DNA of 64,000 nucleotides from the NCBI RefSeq assembly GCF_010645065.1, contig NZ_JAADZW010000011.1, positions 89,409-153,408 of the forward strand, given 5' to 3'. The translations under genes were made by a program, and so were the position numbers. The notes under the pieces are model-generated. The model was not told the origin of the DNA. It ran no database searches and saw only the letters and a list, made by a program, of their open reading frames with translations. This DNA comes from Flavobacterium fluviatile. Lineage in GTDB: Bacteria > Bacteroidota > Bacteroidia > Flavobacteriales > Flavobacteriaceae. Of the stretch, positions 52,796 through 62,679 are shown piece after piece; position 1 is the first letter of the stretch, and each line of letters opens with the position of its first letter.

Positions 52796-54016
52796 ATGCA
52801 AGCAAAAGATTTACTGCAGTTAGCAGAACAATTTGGAAGTCCATTGTATGTTTACGATGCCGAAAAAATCCAGTCTCAGTACAACAGATTAACTAAAGCT
52901 TTCTCTAAGGTAGAAAACTTAAGAGTTAATTATGCCATGAAGGCATTGTCTAACGTTGCGATTCTTCAGTTATTAAAGAACATGGGATCTGGTTTAGACA
53001 CTGTATCTATTCAGGAGGTTCAGTTAGGACTTCACGCTGGCTATGATCCTGACAAAATTTTCTTTACACCTAACGGAGTTTCTTTGGAAGAAATCGAGGA
53101 AGTTGCTGCTATGGGTGTGCAAATCAATATTGACAACTTGTCAATTCTGGAGCAATTCGGAACAAAACATCCGCATATTCCGGTATGTATTCGTATAAAT
53201 CCGCACGTAATGGCGGGTGGAAATGCTAATATTTCTGTTGGTCATATTGATAGTAAATTCGGCATTTCTGTTCATCAAATTCCGCATATTTTACGAATTG
53301 TAGAGAACACAAAAATGAGTATTGTCGGAATTCACATGCACACTGGATCTGATATTTTAGATATCGAAGTATTCTTGTATGCAGCTGAAATTCTTTTTGA
53401 CACAGCTAAACATTTCAAAGACTTGCAATTCTTAGATTTTGGAAGCGGATTCAAAGTTCCTTACAAAAAAGACGATATCGAAACAGATATTGAAGAATTA
53501 GGTAAAAAATTATCTAAAAGATTTAATGCTTTCTGCACAGAGTACGGTAGAGATTTAACGTTGATTTTCGAACCAGGAAAATTTTTGGTGAGTGAGGCTG
53601 GTCATTTCTTAGTAAAAGTAAATGTTGTAAAACAAACGACTTCTACAGTTTTTGCCGGAGTTGATAGTGGTTTCAATCACTTAATCCGTCCGATGTTATA
53701 TGGATCTTCACACCATATTGAAAACATTTCGAACCCTAAAGGAAAAGAGCGTTTTTATTCTGTTGTGGGTTACATTTGTGAAACGGATACTTTTGCAAAT
53801 AATCGAAGAATTCCGGAAATCACTGAAGGTGATATTTTAGCTTTCCGTAACGCCGGAGCATATTGTTTCTCAATGTCTTCGAACTATAACTCAAGGTATA
53901 AACCGGCTGAAGTTTTATGGATGAACGGTCAGGGAATACTGATCCGCCAGCATGAAACATTTGAAGATTTGCTTAAAAATCAAATTCCGTTGCCTGTAGA
54001 AGCAACAACAGTTTAA
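52796..54016 (+). CDS. lysA: Diaminopimelate decarboxylase
   Basis: A 406-residue PLP enzyme for the last step of lysine synthesis. The PLP lysine is Lys49 in NYAMKALSN. HMHTGSDI, FEPGKFLV and GYICETDTF are the substrate and dimer blocks, and the C-terminal Tyr motif is AYCFSMSSNYN. The ATG at 52796 gives the normal length; a TTG frame 48 bp upstream is not needed. No lysine riboswitch is seen in the 215-bp leader. It stands alone with its own terminator. Confidence 0.95.
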   Translation: MQAKDLLQLAEQFGSPLYVYDAEKIQSQYNRLTKAFSKVENLRVNYAMKALSNVAILQLLKNMGSGLDTVSIQEVQLGLHAGYDPDKIFFTPNGVSLEEIEEVAAMGVQINIDNLSILEQFGTKHPHIPVCIRINPHVMAGGNANISVGHIDSKFGISVHQIPHILRIVENTKMSIVGIHMHTGSDILDIEVFLYAAEILFDTAKHFKDLQFLDFGSGFKVPYKKDDIETDIEELGKKLSKRFNAFCTEYGRDLTLIFEPGKFLVSEAGHFLVKVNVVKQTTSTVFAGVDSGFNHLIRPMLYGSSHHIENISNPKGKERFYSVVGYICETDTFANNRRIPEITEGDILAFRNAGAYCFSMSSNYNSRYKPAEVLWMNGQGILIRQHETFEDLLKNQIPLPVEATTV

Positions 54017-54042
54017 AATAAAAAAAAAGAATATCAATTCTA

Positions 54043-54080
54043 AAGTCCCGTTCCCGAAAGGTGAATGGGATTTTTTTTAT
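54043..54080 (+). terminator. lysA terminator
   Basis: AAGTCCCGTTC and GAATGGGATTT pair with G-T wobbles around a CCGAAAGGT loop and are followed by eight T residues. Confidence 0.75.
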
Positions 54081-54295
54081 TGTAAGCTAATTTTCATTTT
54101 ACTTGACAGAAATTTTAGTTGTAATTGATAGCTAGGATTGAATTTTTGTAAAATTTAAAGGTTTAAATATAAAAAAGGTAGGATAAAATTTCATTATATT
54201 TATAATGCTCCGAAGAAGCTACTTTATGTAATATTTAAAAAAATTAAAAAACTAAAATTATATACGCTGAAATAAAACCTAAAAAAGTTTTACCT

Positions 54296-55240
54296 ATGAA
54301 ATACTGCATTATAATTCTTTTTACCTTATTTTCAATTTCCGGCTTTTCTCAGGATGACAGCCTAAATGTAAAACATGACAGTGTAAAAATTAAAAAAGAA
54401 AAAAGGTTCAAAGTAGCGGGTTCTGTTATTGCGGACAGTTTTCTAAGTGTTCCCGGCGATTTTTCAGCAATGGGACATACCATCTCAAGCGACTGGAAAC
54501 GAACAGCACTTTATACTGCAGGAATTGTTGGTTTAATAGCTGTTGACAAGCATACAACAGGTTTTTGGCACGAAAGTGTAGAACCTAATATTGATTATCA
54601 CTTACCTCATATTGAAAGTAACATACCACACGTAATTGGTGCAGACTCCTATATTGTATATCCAATTATTGGCTTGTATGCAGGTTCATTAATCATTAAT
54701 AATAAAAAAGGACAAGTTGTTGCTGTTAATGCTGTCAAATCCTTAGCGTATTCTTATGTGATAACTCAAATAGTTCTCAAAAGCCTGGCAGCAAGAAACA
54801 GGCCTCAAAGAAAAGTAAATGACGATAGACCTGTAGTAGAGCCGTGGACAAAAGATCCATGGGATTTTGGAAACTATCAAGGTATTCACTTAAAACATGG
54901 AGGACCGGCAACTTCGTTTCCTTCATTTCATGCAACTTCTTATTTTGCTGTGGCAAAAGTATTCCAGATGGAGTATGACAACTATTGGATTCCTTATACT
55001 TTTGTTACTGCAGTATTTCTTTCAGACATAAAAAGTCATGAGCACTGGGTTTCAGACTTATTAGTAGGCGGATTAGTTGGTACAATAATTGGTCGTTCAA
55101 TAGTGATTAGCAGCCGCAAACAAAGAGAAAAAAGAGAATTGAATGCTGTATCTAATCATAAAAAAATAATTATGCATAAACAATTAATTCCTCAAATTTC
55201 AAATTCTATGGTAGGATTTCATTTTATTGGAACTTTTTAA
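54296..55240 (+). CDS. PAP2-superfamily phosphatase-like protein, third motif altered
   Basis: A 314-residue envelope protein with a signal peptide (1-18, ending GFSQ). The PAP2 motifs are KSLAARNRP (Lys162, Arg169), PSFH (209-212) and SDIKSHEHWVSD (243-254). In the last, the conserved SR is SD, so the arginine that binds phosphate is Asp244, although the catalytic His250 is kept. Lipid or polyprenyl phosphate phosphatase is the family role; activity is uncertain. It is followed by a 17-bp inverted repeat. Confidence 0.75.
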   Translation: MKYCIIILFTLFSISGFSQDDSLNVKHDSVKIKKEKRFKVAGSVIADSFLSVPGDFSAMGHTISSDWKRTALYTAGIVGLIAVDKHTTGFWHESVEPNIDYHLPHIESNIPHVIGADSYIVYPIIGLYAGSLIINNKKGQVVAVNAVKSLAYSYVITQIVLKSLAARNRPQRKVNDDRPVVEPWTKDPWDFGNYQGIHLKHGGPATSFPSFHATSYFAVAKVFQMEYDNYWIPYTFVTAVFLSDIKSHEHWVSDLLVGGLVGTIIGRSIVISSRKQREKRELNAVSNHKKIIMHKQLIPQISNSMVGFHFIGTF

Positions 55241-55269
55241 TTGTTCGTAATTCATCAGATTTAAGAAAT

Positions 55270-55340
55270 ATTATTGATTTTAATTTAGATTGTGATGCCA
55301 ATTTTAATTTGGATTTTGATGCCAAATTAAAATCAATAAT
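55270..55340. terminator. 17-bp inverted repeat after the PAP2 gene
   Basis: ATTATTGATTTTAATTT (55270-55286) and AAATTAAAATCAATAAT (55324-55340) are perfectly complementary; the centre has two TGATGCCAA words. It is rich in A and T and may work as a weak terminator or protect the mRNA end. Confidence 0.5.
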
Positions 55341-55372
55341 TTTCGGTTAAGTAATGATTTACTTCAATAATG

Positions 55373-55555
55373 TTATGCGAACTTTGGTATGGAAAACACA
55401 AAACTCCAAACTACAAATAGTAAACTAAATAAAAAAATGAGTAAGCTAATAGCAATAACATTCATTTTTTTATTCGTTTCGTAGTCTGTTTCAACATGAT
55501 TCTGGATTGTATCAAACTCATGTTCGCGTCCGATTTTAGGGTACTTGTTAGTCAT
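55373..55555 (-). CDS. Small single-helix membrane protein
   Basis: A 60-residue frame: a polar N-terminus (MTNKYPKIGREHEFDTIQNH) and then one transmembrane helix, IAISLLIFLFSLLFVVWSFVFSI. No known family. It is the only candidate gene in an otherwise empty stretch and lies opposite its neighbours. Composition fits a real small inner-membrane protein, but there is no further support. Confidence 0.4.
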   Translation of the reverse strand: MTNKYPKIGREHEFDTIQNHVETDYETNKKMNVIAISLLIFLFSLLFVVWSFVFSIPKFA

Positions 55556-55749
55556 GGTAAAATGTATTTAATTGAAATATAGTTATTTACGTTGAAAAAT
55601 GTCAGCCAGTTTTAATATCTTGTAATAAATTATTTTTAATCTGGGTAAAATACTATTTTAGCCTGATATAATTTCGAATTTTATAAAAAAATATTCAATT
55701 TTTTTTCACTGTCGAATTTCAGCTTTAAGACCTTCAAACTACCCAAACT

Positions 55750-56199
55750 ATGAAAATTAAAATTTGCCTGCTTTTATTATTCTCATTATTCAATTCAAAT
55801 TCATTCAGTCAGACTATAGCTGATTTAAAACTAAGGCCAAAAGAAATTCCAAAAGGTTATACACTGAGCGACGGTAACAATTGCGTTTCTATTCAGGCAT
55901 GTACCTTTTACAATGATATTGAAACATACAGCAACATTGTTGGAACTGTGAAAAGTAAATCAATGCAAAGTTTTAAAAGCAGACCCGATACAGGCTCTAT
56001 TATGTATTTTGAGTTTGAACATGCTTTTAAAGGAGAACGTTTTTTGCAGGGATTGTTATGGGGTAAAGGGGGACAGCCTACAGATGAACATCCTGAAGAA
56101 TATGTTGTAAAAGGAAAGTTTCTGGTCATTTGGAGTTTTCATCCGGACAGTCCTGTAAGGGAAAGATCAGAAACCAAAATAGAAGCGGTTTTTCCATAA
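55750..56199 (+). CDS. Secreted protein of unknown function
   Basis: A 149-residue protein with a clear signal peptide (1-20, ending SFSQ). The mature part has two cysteines close together (NNCVSIQAC, likely a disulphide) and no recognised domain. It is followed by 320 bp of AT-rich DNA. I do not recognise it. Confidence 0.6.
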   Translation: MKIKICLLLLFSLFNSNSFSQTIADLKLRPKEIPKGYTLSDGNNCVSIQACTFYNDIETYSNIVGTVKSKSMQSFKSRPDTGSIMYFEFEHAFKGERFLQGLLWGKGGQPTDEHPEEYVVKGKFLVIWSFHPDSPVRERSETKIEAVFP

Positions 56200-56523
56200 T
56201 GCTGCATTAATATTTTTCTACTCAATTTAATAGAATATCAATAGTAAGGATGCTTCTGCGTATGTAAAGTTACGAACTCTATTAAAATATGGTTTGGAAA
56301 TTGTTCTTTAGGAAAGTTCCTGAATTTATTCTCTTAAGAGAAAAGAGATTTTTCCAGCTTAATCTGAAAATGATAGAGAGGGAAATTAATCTTTTATTAG
56401 TACTACTTAAATGCCAGACAGGATTATAAATGGATAAGTTCCCAATTCTCATATTGAATTGGAAAAAAGGTATAGTTGTTGAAAGCTAAAAAAAGATATA
56501 TTTACATCTTCAAAATGATTTCT
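56200..56523. other. Intergenic AT-rich region, nothing recognised
   Basis: No protein-like frame and no clear promoter box. A TTCTCTTAAGAGAA palindrome lies at about 56330-56343. Confidence 0.35.
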
Positions 56524-57700
56524 ATGCAAAAAATTACTTTATTGGCTACTATATTATTTATAGCATTTTCGTGTGGCGTGAAAACAACGCAATCGCTCAT
56601 AGGTGACGGTAATTATGACGCTGCTATAAACCGCGCTGTCGAAGTATTAAAAACAAACAAAGATTCTAAAGGAAAACAAGACTATGTGTATTTGTTAGAA
56701 GAAGCTTTCGCAAAAGCAAAAGACTGGGATTTAAGAAATCTGGAAATGATGGAAAAAGAAAAAAATCCTGCTAATCTGGAGCTTATTTACAACACTTATG
56801 TTCAGTTAAACAATCGTCAGGAAAAAATCAGGCCTATATTGCCTCTACAGTTATTAAAACAGGGAAAAAATGCTCAGTTCATTTTCGATAACTATTCTGA
56901 TCAGATTTTAAACAGTAAAATGCCTTATCAAAGTTTTTGTATGAAAACGCACGAGTCCTTTTAAAGTCGAGTAATAAACTTGATTTTAGAAAAGCATATG
57001 ATGATTTAGGTTATATAGAAAGCATTAATCCGAATTATAAAAATGCCCAAAAATTAATGGATGATGCTCAATTTAAAGGGACTGATTTCGTTAATGTTTA
57101 TGCTGTAAATGAAACAGATATGATTATTCCGAAGCAGTTGCAGAATGATTTGCTGGATTTTAGTACTTACGGACTCAATGATAAATGGACAGTTTATCAT
57201 AATGTGAGGCAGAAAAACATTAATTACGATTATAGCATGATTTTAAATTTCAGGGAAATTCACATTTCGCCTGAACAGATAAAAGAAAAAGAATTCGTTA
57301 AAGAAAAAGAAATCAAAGATGGTTTTAAGATGCTTTTAGACAGCAGAGGGAAGCCTGTTAAAGACAGTTTAGGACGCCCTGTAAAAGTTGAAAATTTTAA
57401 AAAGATTACAATCAAAATTTTCGAGTTCAGACAGTTTAAAGCATGGTAACTGCTAAGGTGGATTATGTAGATTTAAAAAGCAATATGTTGCTTCAGTCAT
57501 TTCCTGTTGCAAGCGAATATATTTTCGAAAACGTTTATTCGACTTACAAAGGAGATAAAAATGCTTGTGATGAAAAATATTTAGGTTATTTTAATAAACG
57601 TGCAGTGCCTTTTCCCAACAACGAACAGATGGTTTTTGATACAGGAGAGGACTTAAAATCTAAATTCAAAAACATTATCACACGAAACAAATTCAGATAA
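56524..57700 (+). pseudogene. Lipoprotein of unknown function, broken by two frameshifts
   Basis: Three adjacent frames form one protein of about 392 residues. Part 1 begins MQKITLLATILFIAFSC (lipobox FSC) and has TPR-like helices. It runs off frame at a five-T run near 56935, where a sixth T restores YENARVLLKSSNK. Part 2 ends EFRQFKAW at 57449, where one more base near 57441 gives MVTAKVDYVDLKSN (part 3). Both lesions are losses of one base. Similar lipoproteins of unknown role exist in flavobacteria. A perfect 12-bp terminator follows. Either genuine decay or sequencing error. Confidence 0.75.
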
Positions 57701-57717
57701 GAATCATGAAAAATTTG

Positions 57718-57754
57718 AAATCCTATTTATATTCTGGTAAATAGGATTTTTTTT
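57718..57754 (+). terminator. Terminator after the broken lipoprotein gene
   Basis: AAATCCTATTTA (57718-57729) and TAAATAGGATTT (57738-57749) form a perfect 12-bp stem followed by T residues. Confidence 0.85.
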
Positions 57755-57793
57755 GGTTTAAAAAAAGAAGGAAAATATAATTAGAAACCAAAT

Positions 57794-57813
57794 AGTTGCG
57801 TATATTTGCAACT
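57794..57813 (+). promoter_or_regulatory. Promoter with inverted repeat; likely ArsR operator
   Basis: AGTTGC (57794-57799) and GCAACT (57808-57813) are inverted around TATATTTG, the -7 box (57801-57808). A regulator bound here would block its own promoter, the normal wiring for ArsR-type genes. Confidence 0.5.
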
Positions 57814-57842
57814 GATTGATTGCGTATTAAAATAATATTATA

Positions 57843-58169
57843 ATGAAACGAGATATTTTTCAGGCTATTGGTGATCCAACCCGGAGAGCAATTTTAGTGT
57901 TGATTTCTTCAAATGCATTGACACCGAATGCAATAGCCGAAAAGTTTAATGTAACTCGCCAGGCAGTTTCCAAACACATCAAAATACTTAATGAATGCGA
58001 ATTGCTGGAAGAAAGAAAAGCAGGAAGAGAAATATATTATAAGCTAAAAATAGATAAGATGAAGGAAATAGACCAATGGCTGGAGCAATTTAAACAAATC
58101 TGGGAAAATCGTTTTAATCAGTTGGATCAGGTATTAATTAATTTAAAAGCGAAAGAAAATGAAAACTAA
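57843..58169 (+). CDS. ArsR-family transcription regulator
   Basis: A 108-residue winged-helix repressor. It opens [18 protein letters not shown] and has the recognition helix region [32 protein letters not shown]. There is no metal-binding cysteine pair, so it belongs to the non-metal branch that travels with AHSA1-domain proteins. It overlaps the following AHSA1 gene by 11 bp. An inverted repeat over its promoter suggests self-repression. The inducing signal is unknown. Confidence 0.9.
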   Translation: MKRDIFQAIGDPTRRAILVLISSNALTPNAIAEKFNVTRQAVSKHIKILNECELLEERKAGREIYYKLKIDKMKEIDQWLEQFKQIWENRFNQLDQVLINLKAKENEN

Positions 58170-58656
58170 TCTTTTAATGAATTTTACAGTAGACAAAGAA
58201 AACAGCACAGTAAATGTAAAACGCGAATTCAGGGCTTCAATTGCAAATGTCTGGGCTGCATGGACGGAAGCTGATATATTAGATAAATGGTGGGCGCCGG
58301 CGCCATGGAAGTCCAAAACAAAAAGTATGGAATTTAAAGAAGGAGGCCGAAGATTATATGCAATGGTTGGTCCTGAAGGCGAAGAACATTGGGCAATAGC
58401 TGATTATACTTCCATTAGCCCAAAAACAAATTTTAAATATCGTGATGCTTTTAGCGACAGCGAAGGAAATTTAAATAAGGATTTTCCGCGTTCTGACTGG
58501 AATGTAACTTTTACTGACAAAGGCAGTTCTACCTTTGTTGATGTTACAATCAAACATGATAAACTTTCTGATTTGGAAATGATTATTGAAATGGGATTCA
58601 AAGAAGGTTTTACGATAGCTATGGAAGGCCTGGATGCAATTTTTGAATCAGAATAA
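58159..58656 (+). CDS. SRPBCC/AHSA1-domain protein
   Basis: A 165-residue protein of the START-like fold. [38 protein letters not shown] and later [20 protein letters not shown] are the AHSA1 blocks. These proteins bind hydrophobic ligands in a deep cavity. The pairing with an ArsR-type regulator (11-bp overlap) is widespread and suggests a ligand-sensing or stress unit, but the ligand is not known. Confidence 0.88.
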   Translation: MKTNLLMNFTVDKENSTVNVKREFRASIANVWAAWTEADILDKWWAPAPWKSKTKSMEFKEGGRRLYAMVGPEGEEHWAIADYTSISPKTNFKYRDAFSDSEGNLNKDFPRSDWNVTFTDKGSSTFVDVTIKHDKLSDLEMIIEMGFKEGFTIAMEGLDAIFESE

Positions 58657-58698
58657 ATGTAATAGTTGTATTTTATTTCATTGACATGAAAAGCGAAA

Positions 58699-58736
58699 AA
58701 AATCTCTGCGGCTAGTTTATCTACAGAGATTTTTTT
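58699..58736 (+). terminator. Terminator after ArsR-AHSA1
   Basis: AAAATCTCTG (58699-58708) and CAGAGATTTT (58724-58733) pair perfectly over 10 bp and are followed by T residues. Confidence 0.82.
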
Positions 58737-58954
58737 TGACCAAATTATCTTAAATATGGTTAAAACATAAAAGAGAAAAATGACAATCATAAAATTTATA
58801 TGAACACAAATTTAAATTTTTTGAGACAACCTGAATGAATTCTAAAATCTATCTTTGGATACAATGAAAAAAAGATTTTCTTAACTCATTCTTAAAAACG
58901 TTTGCGCAACAATCATAATAACAAAACGTTGATAAGGTATATTTGATACAGGAT

Positions 58955-61333
58955 ATGATTACAAAAAAAATCTGCACATTTGTTGTTTTTCTCATCACTT
59001 TAATTTCATTTTCTCAGGAAAAATTTACGTTAAGCGGAACCATAACTGACTTTGGAAATAATGAATCTCTAATAGGTGTACATATTTATGTTCCTTCTCT
59101 GAATATTGAAACTTACACAAACAAGTATGGCTTTTATTCGCTTACACTTCCTGCAGGTGAACATCTGTTAAAAATAAACCATTCAGGCTACCAGGAAGTT
59201 GAAAAAGCAATTGTTTTAAATGACAATGCAAAAGAAAATTTATCTTTAATTGAAAATAGTCAGGAACTTCAGGAGGTTGTAATTAAGGCGGGGAATAATA
59301 AGACTAATATTAAATCGCCTGAAATGAGTGTTAACAGGCTGTCTATTTCTTCCATAAAGAAAATGCCGGTTGTTTTGGGCGAAGTTGATGTTTTAAAATC
59401 TATTTTGCTTTTGCCTGGTGTAACAAATTCCGGAGAGGGAGCGTCAGGATTTAATGTAAGGGGAGGAGGTGCAGATCAGAATTTGATTTTATTGGATGAG
59501 GCCACTATATTTAATTCCTCACATGTTTTTGGATTTTTTTCTGTTTTTAATGCTGACGCGATTAAGAATTTGAAATTATATAAGGGAGGAATTCCGGCGC
59601 GTTACGGAGGAAGGGTTTCTTCTGTTCTGGATGTTTATCAAAAAGACGGAAATAGTAAAGAGTTTCATGTAAACGGAGGATTGGGGCTAATTTCAAGCCG
59701 AATTCTCGCGGAAGGTCCAATAGTAAAAAATAAAGGTTCATTTTTAATAGGAGGCAGGGCGTCTTACGCGCATTTATTTCTGAAATTATCAGAGGAGCAA
59801 AAAGAAAATGCTGCTTATTTTTATGATTTAAATACCAAAATAAGTTATAAACTAAACGAAAACAACAGTTTGTTTTTGTCAGGATATTTTGGAAGGGATG
59901 TTTTTAAACTCAATAAGATTTTCAGGAACACTTATGGTAATTCGACTTTAGATTTGCGCTGGAGTCATTTATATTCGGATAAATTATTTGCAAATATGTC
60001 TTTAATTTACAGTGATTATTATTATGGACTTACTTTAAATTTTGTAGGTTTCAAGTGGGATTCCGGTATTAAAAATTATACTGCTAAATATGATTTTGAA
60101 AACTATATTTCAGATAAATTCAAATTAACTTATGGTTTAAACGGAATATATTATGAGTTTAATCCCGGAATAATAAAACCTTTAAGTGATGAATTTACAA
60201 TTAATCCTGAGCAATTAGATAAGAAATATGCACTTGCAATGTCACCTTACATTGGCTCAGAAAGTCAGATTTCAAAAAAAATAACAGTTTATTGTGGCTT
60301 AAGATACAGTATGTTTCATCGCTTAGGTGCTTCGACGATTAATCTCTATGAAAACAATAATGCAGTTGTTTTTAATCCGGAAATGCAGATTTATGAAAAA
60401 GCAACACCAATAGCTACCAAATATTACAGTAAAAATAAGGTCATTAAAAGTTATAATAATTTGGAGCCCAGGTTTTCAATTTCTTATCAGCTGAATGATG
60501 ATCAGGCCATAAAAGGCAGTTATCACAGAATGGCACAATATCTTCAGCTAATTTCTAATACTTCATCTCCTACACCTCTTGATGTGTGGATGCCAAGTGA
60601 CAATTATATCAAGCCTCAAATTGCAGACCAGGTTGCGCTGGGTTATTTTAGAAATTTTAATGGTGGAACTTATTCACTCGAAACTGAGATTTATTATAAA
60701 GAAGTTAAAAACCGTCTGGATTATATTGACGGTGCCGATTTGATTGCTAATGATGCAATCGAACAGGTAATTTTAAATGGACGAATGCGTGCTTATGGAC
60801 TGGAAATCATGCTGAAAAAGAACGAAGGTAAATTTAATGGCTGGATTTCTTATACACTTTCAAAATCAGAGCAACAAACTCCCGGAAGAACACCTGAAGA
60901 AACAGGAATTAATAACGGACAATGGTATAATTCGGCATATGATAAACTACATAATCTGGCTATTACTTCAGCTTATAATTTAAATGAAAGATGGTCATTT
61001 GGAGCTAATTTTGTTTTGCAGTCCGGTCAGCCTGTTTCCTATCCTAACAGTCAGTATGAATATCTGGGAATTACTGTTCCCGGTTACGGATTACGAAATG
61101 GAAACCGCCTGCCGGCATATCATCATTTGGATGTTTCTGCGACATTATCTCTTGAAAAAAACAAAAACAGAAAGTGGAAAGGCGAATGGGTTTTTAGTAT
61201 ATACAATTTATATAATAGACAAAATGCTGCCTCTCTCAATTTCCGTCAAAATGCTGATACTGGTCATAACGAAGCAGTGAGGACATCGATTTTTGGTATT
61301 GTGCCGGCAGTTAGTTATAGTTTTAAGTTCTAA
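58955..61333 (+). CDS. TonB-dependent receptor (with DUF4249 partner)
   Basis: A 792-residue outer-membrane receptor from the ATG at 58955, where the signal peptide reads MITKKICTFVVFLITLISFSQ. Domains: CarboxypepD-regulatory (about 24-105), plug (about 125-230, GEGASGFNVRGGGADQNLILLDEA and LYKGGIPARYGGR) and a barrel ending SFKF. It is shorter than SusC, and its partner is a DUF4249 lipoprotein (34 bp downstream), not SusD. Pairs of this type are common in flavobacteria; the substrate is unknown. Confidence 0.88.
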   Translation: MITKKICTFVVFLITLISFSQEKFTLSGTITDFGNNESLIGVHIYVPSLNIETYTNKYGFYSLTLPAGEHLLKINHSGYQEVEKAIVLNDNAKENLSLIENSQELQEVVIKAGNNKTNIKSPEMSVNRLSISSIKKMPVVLGEVDVLKSILLLPGVTNSGEGASGFNVRGGGADQNLILLDEATIFNSSHVFGFFSVFNADAIKNLKLYKGGIPARYGGRVSSVLDVYQKDGNSKEFHVNGGLGLISSRILAEGPIVKNKGSFLIGGRASYAHLFLKLSEEQKENAAYFYDLNTKISYKLNENNSLFLSGYFGRDVFKLNKIFRNTYGNSTLDLRWSHLYSDKLFANMSLIYSDYYYGLTLNFVGFKWDSGIKNYTAKYDFENYISDKFKLTYGLNGIYYEFNPGIIKPLSDEFTINPEQLDKKYALAMSPYIGSESQISKKITVYCGLRYSMFHRLGASTINLYENNNAVVFNPEMQIYEKATPIATKYYSKNKVIKSYNNLEPRFSISYQLNDDQAIKGSYHRMAQYLQLISNTSSPTPLDVWMPSDNYIKPQIADQVALGYFRNFNGGTYSLETEIYYKEVKNRLDYIDGADLIANDAIEQVILNGRMRAYGLEIMLKKNEGKFNGWISYTLSKSEQQTPGRTPEETGINNGQWYNSAYDKLHNLAITSAYNLNERWSFGANFVLQSGQPVSYPNSQYEYLGITVPGYGLRNGNRLPAYHHLDVSATLSLEKNKNRKWKGEWVFSIYNLYNRQNAASLNFRQNADTGHNEAVRTSIFGIVPAVSYSFKF

Positions 61334-61366
61334 AGTCTATTCCTTGTTAAAAAAAAGACATAAAGC

Positions 61367-62182
61367 ATGAAAAAAGTAATCTTCTTAGTAGTTTTTTTTA
61401 TATCTCTATTCTTTACTGGATGTGAAGAAGTCGTTGATGTCGATCTGGAAACTGCCGCTCCAAAACTAGTGATAGAAGCGGCCATTAATTGGAGAAAAGG
61501 TACTTCCGGAGCGCAGCAGACAATAAAACTGACAACTACAACAGGTTATTTCGAAGATGGAATTCCAATAGTTAGCGGAGCTGTTGTTTATATTAAAAAC
61601 AGTACTAATCAGCAGTTTGATTTTGCAGAAGTGCCAAATTCGGGCCGGTATGTGTGTAATAACTTTAAACCGGTAATTGATGAAAATTATACCTTAACTG
61701 TAATTAGTAACGGAAATACATATACAGCAAGTGAAACTTTGAAATCTGTAGCCCCTATAACACATATTGAACAAAACGATTCTGGTACAATTGCGGGGAT
61801 TGTTGTGAGGGCTTTTTATAATGATCCTGCAGAGATTGATAATTATTATTTGTACAGATATGTATATTCAAATAAAATTACCTCCACTTATTATGCTGAC
61901 AAAGATGAGTTTTATCAGGGCAACGAATTTTTCAGCGTTTCTGATGATGAAGATTTAAAGGCAGGAGACGAAGTCGAAATAACACATTATGGCATTTCAA
62001 AGCAATATTATAATTATATGAACATATTAGTAAGCATTTCAGGAAGTAATATAGGTGGGCCTTTTCAGACTCCGCCGGCAACAGTAAGAGGAAATATTAT
62101 CAATGTAACTGATAAAAGTAATTATCCTTTAGGTTATTTTTCGCTAAGCGAAATTGTTTCAAGAAAATATACGGTTAAATAA
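61367..62182 (+). CDS. DUF4249 lipoprotein, partner of the TonB receptor
   Basis: A 271-residue lipoprotein (lipobox FTGC, Cys19). EVVDVDLETAAPKLVIEAAINW directly after is the mark of DUF4249. Beta-rich domains follow, with GAVVYIKNSTNQQFDF and NYTLTVISNGNTYTASETL. It lies 34 bp after the receptor gene and probably caps it on the cell surface, in the way SusD does for SusC. That is an inference from context. Confidence 0.85.
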   Translation: MKKVIFLVVFFISLFFTGCEEVVDVDLETAAPKLVIEAAINWRKGTSGAQQTIKLTTTTGYFEDGIPIVSGAVVYIKNSTNQQFDFAEVPNSGRYVCNNFKPVIDENYTLTVISNGNTYTASETLKSVAPITHIEQNDSGTIAGIVVRAFYNDPAEIDNYYLYRYVYSNKITSTYYADKDEFYQGNEFFSVSDDEDLKAGDEVEITHYGISKQYYNYMNILVSISGSNIGGPFQTPPATVRGNIINVTDKSNYPLGYFSLSEIVSRKYTVK

Positions 62183-62193
62183 TTTAGTTGAAA

Positions 62194-62679
62194 GTGGAAG
62201 CCAGAATTGAAGTCATAGCTGAAAAAAAACTTATCGGAAAACATATTACAATGTCGTTTGTAGAAAATAAAACATTTCAGTTATGGAGTAGTTTTATGCC
62301 TGATCGAAAAGAAGTTAAAAATTCAATTGATTCTAATTTGTATTCACTGGAAATTTTTCCTGTAGGCTATTTTAATCATTTTGATTCAAAAAATACTTTT
62401 GAGAAATGGGCCGCTATTGAAGTTTCGGATTTTAATGAAATCCCAACAAATATGGAAACTTTAGTAATCCCAACCGGAATATACGCCGTTTTTATTCATA
62501 AAGGACCTGCAGCAGAATCTGATAAAACCTATCGTTTTATTTTTACTGAGTGGCTTCCTAATTCTGAATATCATGTTGATTACCGGCCTCATTTTGCTGT
62601 AATGACTGAAAGGTATAAAAAAGACGATCCGGATTCTGAAGAAGAAATTTGGATTCCTGTAAAAAATAAAATTCAATGA
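62194..62679 (+). CDS. GyrI-like / effector-binding domain protein
   Basis: A 161-residue protein with the GyrI-like small-molecule binding fold: EARIEVIAEKKLIGKHITMSF, AAIEVSDFNEIPTNMETLVIPTGIYAVFIHKGP, YRFIFTEWLPNSEYHVDYRPHFAVM. There is no DNA-binding domain. GTG 62194 gives the usual family start (M-E-A-R-I-E); TTG 62188 is also possible. It overlaps the next gene by 4 bp (ATGA). Ligand unknown. Confidence 0.82.
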   Translation: MEARIEVIAEKKLIGKHITMSFVENKTFQLWSSFMPDRKEVKNSIDSNLYSLEIFPVGYFNHFDSKNTFEKWAAIEVSDFNEIPTNMETLVIPTGIYAVFIHKGPAAESDKTYRFIFTEWLPNSEYHVDYRPHFAVMTERYKKDDPDSEEEIWIPVKNKIQ

